From: Phytohabitans flavus
GTDB taxonomy: Bacteria; Actinomycetota; Actinomycetes; Mycobacteriales; Micromonosporaceae
Length of the DNA: 64,000 nt
Assembly (NCBI RefSeq): GCF_011764545.1
Contig: NZ_AP022870.1
Span: forward strand, 5,688,001-5,752,000
Direction of reading: 5' to 3'
The translations under genes were made by a program, and so were the position numbers. Below are positions 25,843 through 35,231 of the stretch, piece after piece. The stretch's first letter is position 1. Each line of letters starts with the position of its first letter. The notes beneath the pieces are model-generated. The model saw only the letters and a program-made list of their open reading frames with translations, ran no database searches and was not told the origin of the DNA.

Positions 25843-27633
25843 TTGCTCCCGTCACCGGTCGCGGCCCGACCGCGCACCCGCCCGCACGGGCCGCCCCGGC
25901 CACACCCGCTGGCCGTGGCCGCCCGGCTGGTCGTGCTCGCCCTTGTCGCGGTGCTCACGCTGATCACCACGCACGAGGTGGAGCAGCTGCGGTGGATCGG
26001 GCTGCTGGCGGTCGCGGGGATACCGGCCGTCCTGGCGCCACGGCACGTGCTGCTCGGGCCGCTCGGCCGCTTCGCCGAGGTGATCATCGTGGGGCTGGCG
26101 GCCGGCAAGGTCGCGGCCGAGGCGCAGATCCAGGGGACGCTCGGCTCCGGGCTGGGCGCCGAGGCGATGCTGCCGTACCTGGCGGTCCCGCTCACCGTGG
26201 CCACCCTGTACCGGCACACCCGCGAGGCGCTCGCGCTGCTCGGCGTCGCCGCGGCCACGCTGACCTTCGGCGGCGCGGTGACCGAGGTCAACGACGAGCG
26301 CCTGATCACCGACGGCGGCTACCTGCTGGCCTCGGCGCAGTGGCTGATCCTCGCCGCCGTGGGCATCACCGCGGCCGGCACGCTCCAACGCGTGCTTCAG
26401 GCGCGCGGGGAGAGCCGGCCGCCGCAGCCGTACGCCGAGGCCACCCGCCTGCTCACCCAGCTGCGCAGCGTCGCCCGCCAGCTGCCCGGCGCCACGCTCG
26501 ACCCGGGCGGCATCGCCGAGCACCTGCTCGACGAGCTGCGCACGATCACCCGGGCCGACCGGGCGGCGGTGCTTACCGCGAGCGGCGGCGGCCGGCTTGT
26601 CGTGCTGGCCCAGACCGGCGTCGACCGGGTCGACTGGGAGACCACCCTCGACGCCGACTCCGCGATCGCCGACGCGTGGGCGAGCCAGCAGCCGCAGACC
26701 GCGCACCGGTCGCAGGCGCGGTCGCATCGCAAAGGTGACGTTTCGGCCCTAGTGGTACCTCTTGTGGCTGGCGTCCGTACTGTCGGATTAGTGACTCTCG
26801 AGGCGGATGTCACCAACGCGTACACCTCTTCGGTCGTAGATAGAGTGACGGCCGTGACGCGCCCCGCGGCGCTCCGGCTGGAGGCCGCGCTCCTCTTCGA
26901 CGAGGTCCGTTCGCTCGCCACGAACGAGGAGCGCCAGCGCCTCGCGCGGGAGATCCACGACGGCGTGGCGCAGGAGTTGGTGATGGTCGGCTACGGCATC
27001 GACAACGCCCTCGCGCTCCTGCCGGACGAGGCCAAGGAGAGCGGCGAGGAGCTTCGCTCGCTCCGCGCTGAGGTCACTCGCGTCATCACTGAGCTGCGTC
27101 TCAGCCTCTTCGAGCTGCGCAGCGAGGTCGATCGGCACGGTGGCCTGGCGGCCGCGATCTCGGAGTACGCGCGGCAGGTCGGCGGCTCCGCCGGGCTCCG
27201 CGTGCACTACACACTCGACGAGTCCACGGCCCGGCTGCCGGCCGCCACCGAGGCCGAGCTCCTCCGCATCGCCCAGGAGGCGATCACCAACGCGCGCAAG
27301 CACGCGGGCGCGTCGAACCTCTGGGTCACATGTGCTGTCGATCCTCCGTACGCCCAAATCGAAGTGTCGGATGACGGTCAGGGCATCGCTGACCAGCGGC
27401 CGGACGGGAGGTACGGTCTTGCGATCATGGCCGAGAGGGCGGAACGTATCCGTGGCCGGCTAGAGATCAGGCCACGCCATCCAAGCGGTACAACTGTCGC
27501 TGTAGTGCTGGGAAGCTCGCCCCGGCGCGATAGCGTGCGCGATAGCGTAAATGCACCTGAAGGGGAGTTAGCCCAGCATGACCACCAGCCCCACGCCACC
27601 GACCACCCGTACCAAGGTCCTCCTCGTCGATGA
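25843..27633 (+). CDS. GAF-domain sensor histidine kinase (NarL/HisKA_3 type)
   Basis: 596 residues. Five or six transmembrane helices in the first 180 residues, a GAF-like domain at about 200-345, then the HisKA_3 dimerisation region with the phospho-His in LAREIHDGVAQELVMVG, and a HATPase_c domain (NARKHAGASN, VSDDGQGI, GRYGLAIMAERAERI). TTG start, one base after the ligase stop, with GGAGG seven bases upstream. Its last 56 bases overlap the start of the response-regulator gene in another frame, an unusually long overlap. Signal unknown; the acyl-CoA ligase link suggests a lipid or membrane cue. Confidence 0.93.
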   Translation: MLPSPVAARPRTRPHGPPRPHPLAVAARLVVLALVAVLTLITTHEVEQLRWIGLLAVAGIPAVLAPRHVLLGPLGRFAEVIIVGLAAGKVAAEAQIQGTLGSGLGAEAMLPYLAVPLTVATLYRHTREALALLGVAAATLTFGGAVTEVNDERLITDGGYLLASAQWLILAAVGITAAGTLQRVLQARGESRPPQPYAEATRLLTQLRSVARQLPGATLDPGGIAEHLLDELRTITRADRAAVLTASGGGRLVVLAQTGVDRVDWETTLDADSAIADAWASQQPQTAHRSQARSHRKGDVSALVVPLVAGVRTVGLVTLEADVTNAYTSSVVDRVTAVTRPAALRLEAALLFDEVRSLATNEERQRLAREIHDGVAQELVMVGYGIDNALALLPDEAKESGEELRSLRAEVTRVITELRLSLFELRSEVDRHGGLAAAISEYARQVGGSAGLRVHYTLDESTARLPAATEAELLRIAQEAITNARKHAGASNLWVTCAVDPPYAQIEVSDDGQGIADQRPDGRYGLAIMAERAERIRGRLEIRPRHPSGTTVAVVLGSSPRRDSVRDSVNAPEGELAQHDHQPHATDHPYQGPPRR

Positions 27634-28249
27634 CCACGACCTGATCCGCAAGGGTCTTCGGCACGCGTTCGAGCGGGACCGCCAGTTCGAGGTCGTGGGT
27701 GAGGCGGCCACGGCTGCCGAGGGGGTCCGCCAGGCCGGCGCGCTACAGCCGGACGTCGTGATCATGGACCTGCGCCTGCCCGACGGGAGCGGCCTGGAGG
27801 CCACCCGCGCGCTGCGCAAGTCCTCCGCGACCATGGGCATCGTCGTCCTGACCATGTACGCGGGTGACGACCAGCTCTTCGGTGCCCTGGAGGCGGGCGC
27901 CAGCGCGTTCGTGCCGAAGACCGCCCCGGCCGACGAGGTGGTGGCGGCCGCCCGCCACGCGGCCTCCTCCCCCAGCGCGTTCACCGCGGCCGACCTGGCC
28001 GAGGCGATGAAGCGCCGGCTCGCCCCGTCCGGCCCGCAGCTGTCGCCCCGCGAGGGCCAGGTGCTCCGCCTGCTCGCCGACGGCATGAGCGTGGCCGGCA
28101 TCGCCAAGCAGCTGTTCGTCAGCGAGTCGACAGCGAAGACCCACATCTCGAAGCTGTACGAGAAGCTCGGCGCCGCCAACCGCGCCCAGGCCCTGATGAC
28201 CGCGCTGCGGCTGGGCCTGCTCGAGGCCCCGGACGCACCGAAGTTCTAG
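27578..28249 (+). CDS. NarL/LuxR-type response regulator
   Basis: 223 residues. Receiver domain with acidic pocket VLLVDDHDLIRKGL, phospho-Asp in VVIMDLRLPDG, Thr in VLTMYAG and Lys in FVPKTAP. C-terminal LuxR HTH: LSPREGQVLRLLADGMSVAGIAKQLFVSESTAKTHISKLYEKL. Cognate partner of the overlapping histidine kinase. ATG at 27578 has GGGGAG about 10 bases upstream. DNA targets cannot be inferred. Confidence 0.95.
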   Translation: MTTSPTPPTTRTKVLLVDDHDLIRKGLRHAFERDRQFEVVGEAATAAEGVRQAGALQPDVVIMDLRLPDGSGLEATRALRKSSATMGIVVLTMYAGDDQLFGALEAGASAFVPKTAPADEVVAAARHAASSPSAFTAADLAEAMKRRLAPSGPQLSPREGQVLRLLADGMSVAGIAKQLFVSESTAKTHISKLYEKLGAANRAQALMTALRLGLLEAPDAPKF

Positions 28250-28268
28250 TCCAGCGCTAGCGCGTGGA

Positions 28269-28291
28269 CCGGGCGGCCAGCGGCCGCCCGG
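28269..28291 (+). terminator. Hairpin terminator after the kinase/regulator operon
   Basis: Perfect 10-bp stem CCGGGCGGCC / GGCCGCCCGG with an AGC loop, 20 bases past the response-regulator stop. The rest of the gap to 28529 shows no supported gene. Confidence 0.75.
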
Positions 28292-28528
28292 TGAGCCGCC
28301 GTACCGCCAGGAAGGCCACGTCCGTGTAGACCCACCGGACGGCCCGGCCGCGCAGCTGGGTGCCCGCGTGCCCTCCTCGATCAACCTCACACCGACCCGT
28401 TCGGGCGTAGTCTGCCCGTACGGGCGGGGTATGACGGGCGCTCTGGAAGGCGGCACACTCTTACGGGCAGAATGGCGGCGACCACCCAAGCGGGCCTATT
28501 GCCCCCCGGACAGGACAGAGGGGACGGT

Positions 28529-29335
28529 ATGCGACGTCCGGACTGGGCACCGGAGACGATCGACATCGATCGGCCCAGCGCAGCCCGCATGTACGACTAC
28601 TTCCTCGGTGGGTCACACAACTTCGCGGTCGACCGCGAGGCCGCCCAGGCCATGCTCGCGGCGATACCCGAGACGCCGCTGATCGCCCAGGCCAATCGGG
28701 CGTTCCTGCGGCGGTCCGTGCACTTCCTGGTGGAGGCGGGCGTCCGGCAGTTCCTCGACATCGGCTCCGGCATCCCCACCGTGGGCAATGTGCACGAGAT
28801 CGCCCAGGCGATAGCGCCCGAGTCCACGGTGGCGTACGTCGACATCGACCCGGTGGCGGTCGGGCACAGCCGCGAGATCCTCGCCGGCAACGACCTGGCG
28901 GTAGCGATCCAGGCGGACATCCGCGACCCGGACCGGATCCTCGACCACCCCGAGGTGCTCAAGCTGATCGACTTCGGGCAGCCGGTCGCCCTCATGATCG
29001 TGGCGGTGCTCCACTACGTCCGGGACGAGGACCGGCCCACGGAGATCGTCGCCCGCCTCCGGTCCGCCCTCGCGCCGGGCAGCTACCTGGCGCTTTCCCA
29101 GGCCTCCGGCGAGGGGCGCACCTCGGCCGAGTGGGACCAGGCGAACGCTGTCTACCAGCGCACCGACCGCCCGCTGCACAACCGGGGGCGTGACGAGATC
29201 GCCCACCTCTTCGACGGCTTCGCGCTCGTCGAGCCGGGCGTCGTGTGGGTGCCCGAGTGGCGGCCGGACAGCTCACACGCCTTCGAGGAGGCCGAGCGGG
29301 CCATCTACATCGGCGGCGTGGGTCGGCTCGGGTGA
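28529..29335 (+). CDS. DUF574 SAM-dependent methyltransferase
   Basis: 268 residues. Family hallmark start DIDRPSAARMYDYFLGGSHNFAVDREAA, then SAM motif I VRQFLDIGSGIPTVGNVHEIA, VAYVDIDPVAVGHSRE and ALMIVAVLHYVRD. The ATG at 28529 has GAGGGG five bases upstream. This actinobacteria-expanded family has no established substrate. Its stop overlaps the GTG of the next gene, a GGDEF-EAL protein, so the two are coupled. Confidence 0.9.
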   Translation: MRRPDWAPETIDIDRPSAARMYDYFLGGSHNFAVDREAAQAMLAAIPETPLIAQANRAFLRRSVHFLVEAGVRQFLDIGSGIPTVGNVHEIAQAIAPESTVAYVDIDPVAVGHSREILAGNDLAVAIQADIRDPDRILDHPEVLKLIDFGQPVALMIVAVLHYVRDEDRPTEIVARLRSALAPGSYLALSQASGEGRTSAEWDQANAVYQRTDRPLHNRGRDEIAHLFDGFALVEPGVVWVPEWRPDSSHAFEEAERAIYIGGVGRLG

Positions 29336-31164
29336 TCCCCGACCCGGACGCGATGCCGTACCCGCTGGCCACGCCCGGGTACGAGACAACCGCGCCCGCG
29401 GTACCCGACGCCGGCGGCGGCCGGCACCCGCAGAGTCCTGGCCTCGCGATCTTCGCGCGGGCCTGGGCGAAGGCGGTGACCGGCACGAGCTACCTGCCGG
29501 TGACGCCGGCCCAGCTCGAGGAGTTCCTGGAAGGGCTGACGATCCGCCTTGTCGAGGCGCTCTACGCCGAGCCGTTCAGCCTCCGCCGCGGCTACCAGAT
29601 CGGCGCCGCGCTCGTCGGCGCGCACATCGCCTCGGCGGAGGGCCTGGGCCGCACGATCGAGGTCATCGAGCTACACCTCCTGCGCGACCTCGGCCTCGCC
29701 GGCGACAACCTGCGCGACCGGATGGCGCGGCTGCTCGGCTGTGTCGCGATCGGGTACACCCGGGCGCTGCGCGACCGCACGCTCGACGAGCAGGAGTCGA
29801 TCCGCCGCGCCGCCATGGTCGCCCGCGAGCACGCCGAGCAGGCGCTGCGCGAGAGCGAGGCACGCTTTCGCCACCAGGCCACCCACGACCCGCTCACCGA
29901 CCTGCCCAACCGCGCCCTCTTCACCGAGCGGCTCGAGGCGGTCTTCGACCGCGACGGCGCTTCGGGCCGCCGCCTCGGCGTCTGCTTCGTAGACCTCGAC
30001 GGCTTCAAGATGGTCAACGACACGCTCGGCCACCACGCGGGCGACCTGCTGCTGACGTCGGTGGCCGCCAAGCTGCGCCGTGGCGTCGGGGAGCACCTGG
30101 TGGCCCGGATGGGCGGCGACGAGTTCGTCATCCTGGTCGAGGACACCACCTGTACCGACGACGTGCTCAAGGTGGCCGACGCCGCGCTGGCCGCGATCAG
30201 CGAGCCGTCCATCGTGGACGGACAGGAGCTGCACGTCTCGGCCAGCATCGGCATCGTCGAGCGCCCGGTCGCCGGTACCACGCCGAGCGAGGTGATGCGG
30301 GCCGCCGACATCACGCTGCACTGGGCCAAGAGCTCCGGCAAGAGCCGGTGGGAGCTGTTCGACCCCGAGCGCAACGAGCGCGAGGTAACCCGGTACGCGC
30401 TGTCGTCGGCGATGCCCGCCGCGCTCGAACGGGGCGAGTTCTGCCTCGACTACCAGCCACTCGTCTCCCTCTGCGACGGCCGCCTGTTGGGCGTTGAGGC
30501 GCTCGTGCGGTGGCGCCACCCGAAGCTGGGAGTGCTGGGACCGGACAAGTTCATCGGGCTGGCCGAGGAGACCGGGCTCATCGTGCGGCTGGGCAGCTGG
30601 GTGCTCGCCGAGGCGTGCCGGCAGGCCCGCCACTGGATCGACCTGAGCCCGAAGGCGCCGTTCGTGAGCGTCAACCTCGCGGTCCGGCAGGTGCGCGGCC
30701 CCGGGCTGGTCAATGAGGTCACCAGCCTGCTGCGGGAGCACGACCTCCCGCCCGGCCGGCTTCAGCTGGAGATCACCGAGAGCGCGATGATGAACGGCGC
30801 GGACGAGTCCGTCGACATCCTCCGCTCGCTGGCCGACCTCGGTGTCCGGATCGCGATCGACGACTTCGGCACCGGCTACTCCAACCTGTCGTACCTGCGT
30901 ACGCTGCCGGTCTGCGAGCTGAAGGTGGCTGGGTCCTTTGTGGAGGGACTGCGGGCACCCGCGGCCGAGCCGGCCAGCCTGACCGACGAGCGCATCCTCG
31001 CGACGCTCGTGTCATTGGCGCACACGCTCAATCTCACGGTGACGGCCGAGGGCGTGGAGACGGCGGCACAGGCGGACCGGCTGCGCGCCATCGGCTGTGA
31101 CGCCGCGCAGGGCTGGCACTTCGGGTCGCCGATGCCGCCGACCCATGTAGACGCTCTGTTGTAG
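29332..31164 (+). CDS. GGDEF-EAL diguanylate cyclase/phosphodiesterase
   Basis: 610 residues. A helical N-terminal sensor-like domain (about 40-180) precedes GGDEF (DLDGFKMVNDTLGHHAGD, ARMGGDEFVIL) and EAL (GVEALVRWRHP, LEITESAMMNG, AIDDFGTGYSNLSYLR, TAEGVETAAQ, AAQGWHFG). The GGDEF active site is intact, but the RxxD inhibitory site before it is absent (VGEH). The EAL metal and base residues are present; the usual LKIDRSF reads LKVAGSF. Both synthesis and hydrolysis of c-di-GMP are possible. GTG at 29332 overlaps the stop of the methyltransferase gene (GTGA). No transmembrane helix; the protein should be cytosolic. Confidence 0.93.
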   Translation: MIPDPDAMPYPLATPGYETTAPAVPDAGGGRHPQSPGLAIFARAWAKAVTGTSYLPVTPAQLEEFLEGLTIRLVEALYAEPFSLRRGYQIGAALVGAHIASAEGLGRTIEVIELHLLRDLGLAGDNLRDRMARLLGCVAIGYTRALRDRTLDEQESIRRAAMVAREHAEQALRESEARFRHQATHDPLTDLPNRALFTERLEAVFDRDGASGRRLGVCFVDLDGFKMVNDTLGHHAGDLLLTSVAAKLRRGVGEHLVARMGGDEFVILVEDTTCTDDVLKVADAALAAISEPSIVDGQELHVSASIGIVERPVAGTTPSEVMRAADITLHWAKSSGKSRWELFDPERNEREVTRYALSSAMPAALERGEFCLDYQPLVSLCDGRLLGVEALVRWRHPKLGVLGPDKFIGLAEETGLIVRLGSWVLAEACRQARHWIDLSPKAPFVSVNLAVRQVRGPGLVNEVTSLLREHDLPPGRLQLEITESAMMNGADESVDILRSLADLGVRIAIDDFGTGYSNLSYLRTLPVCELKVAGSFVEGLRAPAAEPASLTDERILATLVSLAHTLNLTVTAEGVETAAQADRLRAIGCDAAQGWHFGSPMPPTHVDALL

Positions 31165-31219
31165 TTCCGACAGTGCCGTCACACGGGCCGTCACACGCCC
31201 GGCCCGCAGATTCGATGGC

Positions 31220-32788
31220 ATGTCTCAACACGCTAGACGCACGATATCGACGCTGGTAGCCGTGGCAGCGGCTTCGGCTGCGATGCTCGGCACGCCGGCC
31301 TCGGCCGCGCCGAGCCCGCCACAGGTGCCGGCCGCCGTCCTCGCGCCGCCGCAGGTTACGGGTACCTCGGTGCAGCTCTCCTGGACCGACCAGTCACCCG
31401 ACGAGGACGAGTTCTGGGTGTTCCGCCGGAACGCGGCCGGTGGGCCGTTCACCTTCGTCACGTCGGTGACCTCCACGAGCAAGGCCGGGACCGGCTCGGT
31501 TTACGCCGCGGCGGACACGATCCCGGCCGGGAGCCGGCAGTGCTACGCGATCACGACGAGTATCGTGTTCGGCCGCACCGGTGACGAGTTCTCCAACGAG
31601 CAGTGCACGAGTGCGCTGCCCCGGCTGCCCGTACCGCCGGCCGGACCGGGCGGCTTTCACACGGTCGACCTGCCAGGCCCGCTACCGCAGCAGGGCGCCA
31701 TCCACGGGACCGACCCGGCGGGGGTGGTCGGCCGGGACGGTCGGGCGATCTTCGCGACCCACGCTCACGGAAGCAGCGACAAGCGGCACCTGCGGGTGTC
31801 GTACTGCCGCGACGAAGCCTGCGCCGAGGTGACCACGACCCCGTTCGACACGCTCGGGGAGACCGGGTACGAGCCGGCGATCGCCATCGGCAGCGACGGC
31901 CTGCCGGTCATCGCCTACGCCAGCCACCGGGCCAGCTTCGGCGGCACCACCACCGCGTACGACCTCAAGGTGGCCAGGTGCTCGACCGTGACCTGCACCA
32001 GCGGCGGCACGCGGTTCGTCGACCGCCCGTCCAACGTGCAGGGTGGCATCGCGATCGCCATCGGCCCGGACGGCTTCCCGCTGATCTCCTACCTGGATGG
32101 GCCGTCCCTCGGGCAGCCGGCCAAGGTCAAGGTGCGCCACTGCCTGGACCACGCGTGCGCGAACTCGCGGGAGTCCGTGGTGGACGCCGTCGACGCGGAC
32201 GAGCGGAGCGGCACGGCGATCACCATGCTGCCGACCGGCCAGGCCCTGGTGGCGTACACCGACGGCGCGCCGTACGGCGATCTGAAGGTGGCCCTCTGCC
32301 GGGACGGCGACTGCGCCGTATCGACCAAGGTAACTGTGGACGCCTCGGGGACGGCCGGTAGCGAGCCGTCGATCACCGTCGGCCGTGACGGTCTCGCGAT
32401 CATCACGCACGAGCGCAACGACCCGGACCGCAAGGTTGTCGTCTCGCACTGCGTGAACGTGCTGTGCACCGCGACGACCAACAGCGTGCTCGACACCACC
32501 GGCACGGTCGGCGGCACACCGTCGATCACGATCGGCGCGGACGGCTTCCCGGTCGTCGCGTACGCCCACGGGACGGGTCCGTCGCTGCGGGTGGCCCGGT
32601 GCGAGAACCTCGCCTGCACGGCCGCGACGAGGTCGACCGTCGAGACGAGCCCCTCGCTCGGGTCGCTGCGCCCGAGCGTCGTGGTCGCACCTGACGGCCG
32701 GCCGATGGTCGGCTACTGGCGCGAGTCCGAGGCCGCGCTGCGCGTGGTGGACTGCGGCAACGTCCTGTGCCGTCCGCCGTTCAGCTGA
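31220..32788 (+). CDS. Secreted repeat protein with Fn3-like domain and seven CX4C modules
   Basis: 522 residues. Signal peptide (residues 1-29, ends GTPASAAPS), a fibronectin type III-like domain at about 38-135, then a repeat array to the end. Each module of about 47 residues follows LKVxxCxxxxCxxxT...PSIxIGxDGxPVIAY, and seven CX4C pairs are visible, for example CRDEAC, CSTVTC, CLDHAC, CRDGDC, CVNVLC, CENLAC and CGNVLC. The pattern suggests a seven-bladed beta-propeller with one disulfide per blade. No catalytic motif is seen. No clear ribosome-binding site precedes the ATG. Probably an extracellular binding protein; target unknown. Confidence 0.85.
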   Translation: MSQHARRTISTLVAVAAASAAMLGTPASAAPSPPQVPAAVLAPPQVTGTSVQLSWTDQSPDEDEFWVFRRNAAGGPFTFVTSVTSTSKAGTGSVYAAADTIPAGSRQCYAITTSIVFGRTGDEFSNEQCTSALPRLPVPPAGPGGFHTVDLPGPLPQQGAIHGTDPAGVVGRDGRAIFATHAHGSSDKRHLRVSYCRDEACAEVTTTPFDTLGETGYEPAIAIGSDGLPVIAYASHRASFGGTTTAYDLKVARCSTVTCTSGGTRFVDRPSNVQGGIAIAIGPDGFPLISYLDGPSLGQPAKVKVRHCLDHACANSRESVVDAVDADERSGTAITMLPTGQALVAYTDGAPYGDLKVALCRDGDCAVSTKVTVDASGTAGSEPSITVGRDGLAIITHERNDPDRKVVVSHCVNVLCTATTNSVLDTTGTVGGTPSITIGADGFPVVAYAHGTGPSLRVARCENLACTAATRSTVETSPSLGSLRPSVVVAPDGRPMVGYWRESEAALRVVDCGNVLCRPPFS

Positions 32789-32807
32789 CCGATCCGAAAA
32801 CCGCAAG

Positions 32808-32839
32808 CCGGCCGCGCGGGCCTCAGCCCGCGCGGCCGG
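32808..32839. terminator. Bidirectional hairpin terminator
   Basis: Perfect 14-bp stem CCGGCCGCGCGGGC with a CTCA loop between the convergent stops at 32788 and 32844. Confidence 0.8.
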
Positions 32840-32843
32840 TCCG

Positions 32844-33962
32844 CTATTCGTGTTCGTGCAGCAGGTCGACCATGCGGGCGGCCTGGGTGTCCCAGCGCCA
32901 CTCGCGCTCGACCCACGCCCGGCCCGCCGCGCCCATCTGGCCGGCGAGGTCGCGGTCGGACAGCAGGGTCGCGACGCGGTCGGCGATGGCGTCCAGGTCG
33001 CGGCCGCCGACCACGTATCCAGTCTCGCCCTCACGGACCGCGTCCGGCGCGCCACCCGAGTCGCCGGCCACCACCGGCAGGCCGGACGCGGACGCCTCCA
33101 GATAGACGATGCCCAGGCCCTCCACGTCCAGGCCGCGCTTGCGGGTGCGGCAGGGCATCGCGAACACGTCGCCGGCCGCGTAGTGGGCGGGAAGCTCCCC
33201 GGCCGGTACCGAACCGGTGAAGACGACGCCCTCCATGCCGGCGGCGAGCCCTTCCAGTGTGGACCGGTACGGACCGCCACCGACCACGAGCAGCGCCGCG
33301 TCGGGCACCCGGCGGCGGATCGCGGGCAGGGCACGGATCAGGGCATCCTGGCCCTTGCGGGCGACAAGGCGGGACACGCACACGACGACAGGGCGGTCGC
33401 CGAGGCCGTGGCGGCGCCGGATCTGGGTGCCGTCGACCTCCGGGTGGTACGCGTCCACGTCGACGCCGGGCGCCAGCCGCCGCAGGTCGGTCAGGCCGTG
33501 CAGCGCCTTGTCGAGCCGCACGCGGGTGTACTCGCCCAGGTAGGTCACCACGTCGACGCCCCGCGCGATGCGCCGCAGCAGGCCACGCGGGCCGGGCAGC
33601 GCGGCCCAGCCGATCTCGTGACCATGGGTCTGCGCGACCGCGCGCGAGATGCCGGTGCGCCGCCACAGCCCCGGCGCGAGCAGGCCAAGCGGCGCCGCGG
33701 CGCCGAACCAGACGGTGTCACAGCCAAACGCCCGCGCGATCTCCGCCGAGCGCCGGGCCGCGCGGCGGGTGGGCAGCAGCATCGAGGTCGCCTCGCGGAC
33801 CACCTCGAACGGCTGCTCGGCGTCGAACTTCGCGGCGCCCTCCCAGGTCGAGGCGTACACGACGAGCGAGCCGGGCGGCTGCCGGACGGCCAGGCCGTGC
33901 ACGAACGACTGGATGCCGCCGGGGCGGGGCGGGAAATCGTTGGTGACCAGGAGCGTGGTCAT
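32844..33962 (-). CDS. GT4 glycosyltransferase, PimB-like mannosyltransferase
   Basis: 372 residues. Begins LLVTNDFPPRPGGIQSFVH; the C-terminal GT4 site VVVCVSRLVARKGQDALIRA, RGLDVEGLGIVYLEASASGLPVVAG contains the EX7E motif. Closest by memory to the GDP-mannose-dependent alpha-(1-6)-phosphatidylinositol monomannoside mannosyltransferase of actinobacteria, which adds the second mannose in PIM synthesis at the inner membrane face. ATG at 33962 overlaps the stop of the M48 peptidase gene by four bases. Acceptor is inferred, not proven; a related glycolipid transferase is the alternative. Confidence 0.88.
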   Translation of the reverse strand: MTTLLVTNDFPPRPGGIQSFVHGLAVRQPPGSLVVYASTWEGAAKFDAEQPFEVVREATSMLLPTRRAARRSAEIARAFGCDTVWFGAAAPLGLLAPGLWRRTGISRAVAQTHGHEIGWAALPGPRGLLRRIARGVDVVTYLGEYTRVRLDKALHGLTDLRRLAPGVDVDAYHPEVDGTQIRRRHGLGDRPVVVCVSRLVARKGQDALIRALPAIRRRVPDAALLVVGGGPYRSTLEGLAAGMEGVVFTGSVPAGELPAHYAAGDVFAMPCRTRKRGLDVEGLGIVYLEASASGLPVVAGDSGGAPDAVREGETGYVVGGRDLDAIADRVATLLSDRDLAGQMGAAGRAWVEREWRWDTQAARMVDLLHEHE

Positions 33963-35213
33963 CGCTCGCCGCGCGCATATGCCCGCGCCGCCGCCATCCG
34001 CTCCACTGTGGACGGGTGGGAGGCGGAGTACAGGTACTCCCAGCGGGGCGGGTCGGGGTCACCGAGGTTTACCGTGGAGAGCCGGCGCTGCATCGACTCG
34101 AACGTGCCCGGGTCGCCGGTCAGCTCCAGCGCGTGCGCGTCGGCCCGGGCCTCGACCCGGCGGGAGACGAGACTCTGCGCCGGCGCGGCGACGATGCCCG
34201 CGAGGCTCACCACCGCGAGCATCAGCGCGAGCGCACGGGGCTCGCCTATCGAGTCGACGCCGGCCGTGCGCAGCAGCCACCCCAGCCGCCGAGCAGGTAG
34301 AGCGCCACGACCGCGGCGGCGGCACCGAGCGCGCCGAGCAGGCTACCGGTGAAGACGTCCCGGTCCTTGGCGTGCCCCAGCTCGTGCGCCACAACGCTCG
34401 TCACCTCCTCCGGCGGCGCCTCGCGCAGCAGCGTGTCGTAGACGACGATCCGGCGGGTGGGGCCGAGGCCCGACACGTACGCGTTGACCGCTCGGGTGCG
34501 GCGCGAGGCGTCGGCCACCAGCACGTCCTTGACCGGGACACCGTCGCGCTGGGCCAGGCTCATCAGCTCGGTGCGCAGCGGCCCTTGCTCCATGGGGGTG
34601 AACTTGTTGAAGACCGGCTCCACGAGTACCGGAAGGATGAACGAGAGCAGCACGACGAGCGCGGCCGCCCCCGCGGCGCCGAACGCCCACCACCAGCGCG
34701 GCGCCAGCCGCGTGATCGTGTAGAAGCCGAGCAGGGCGATCGCGGCGATGATCGCGCTCACCGCGTACGACTTCAGGACGTCGACGGCCCAGCCGGCCCA
34801 GGTCTGGGTGGAGAGGCCGTAGCGAACCACGATCGTGTGACGCCAGGCGGCGAGCGGGAGCGTGATGATCTCGGCGACGAGGACTACCGCGAGGCCGCCG
34901 AGCACCGCGCGCGCCACCCAGTTGTCACCGAATGGGCGCCCCACCAGCTCGACAAGGCGGCTGCCCAGCGGTGTGAGCCCCAGCGCGAGCGTGACCGCGA
35001 GCCCGAGCAGCATCGCCCCATATGACCCCGGGCGCAGTGCCGAGTGAAACTCGCGACCCTTTCGCACCTGCTCCTGCGGCAGGTCGCGGAGGGCGTCGAG
35101 CTGATCGGCGCGGGGGCGGGCGGGCGGTGCCACGGCACCAACAGCACGGCCGCGACCAGCAGCGCCACGACGAGCCCGCCGAGCGCGACGGCCGCCCAGA
35201 GCCTAGGGGTCAT
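33959..35213 (-). CDS. M48 family membrane zinc metallopeptidase (two frame breaks)
   Basis: Integral-membrane protease of the Ste24/HtpX group. The N-terminus PRLWAAVALGGLVVALLV starts at ATG 35213. The frame breaks near 35108-35122 (C5 run) and again near 34270-34282 (G4 run). Three frames together give 418 residues: membrane helices, VVAHELGHAKDRDVF (HExxH zinc site) and, after the second break, RRVEARADAHALELTGD with the third zinc ligand Glu. All parts of a complete enzyme are present and in order, so a broken assembly is more likely than gene decay. Its stop overlaps the start of the glycosyltransferase gene. Probable role: membrane protein quality control. Confidence 0.88.
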
Positions 35214-35231
35214 GCGAGCCGATAGTAGTGG

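Noticed and set aside
28255-28400. Short minus-strand frame ending RAVRWVYTDVAFLAVRRLTG
   Set aside because: Looks protein-like over about 30 residues but has no plausible start codon or ribosome-binding site and lies over a terminator. Possibly an old gene remnant; not enough support to annotate.
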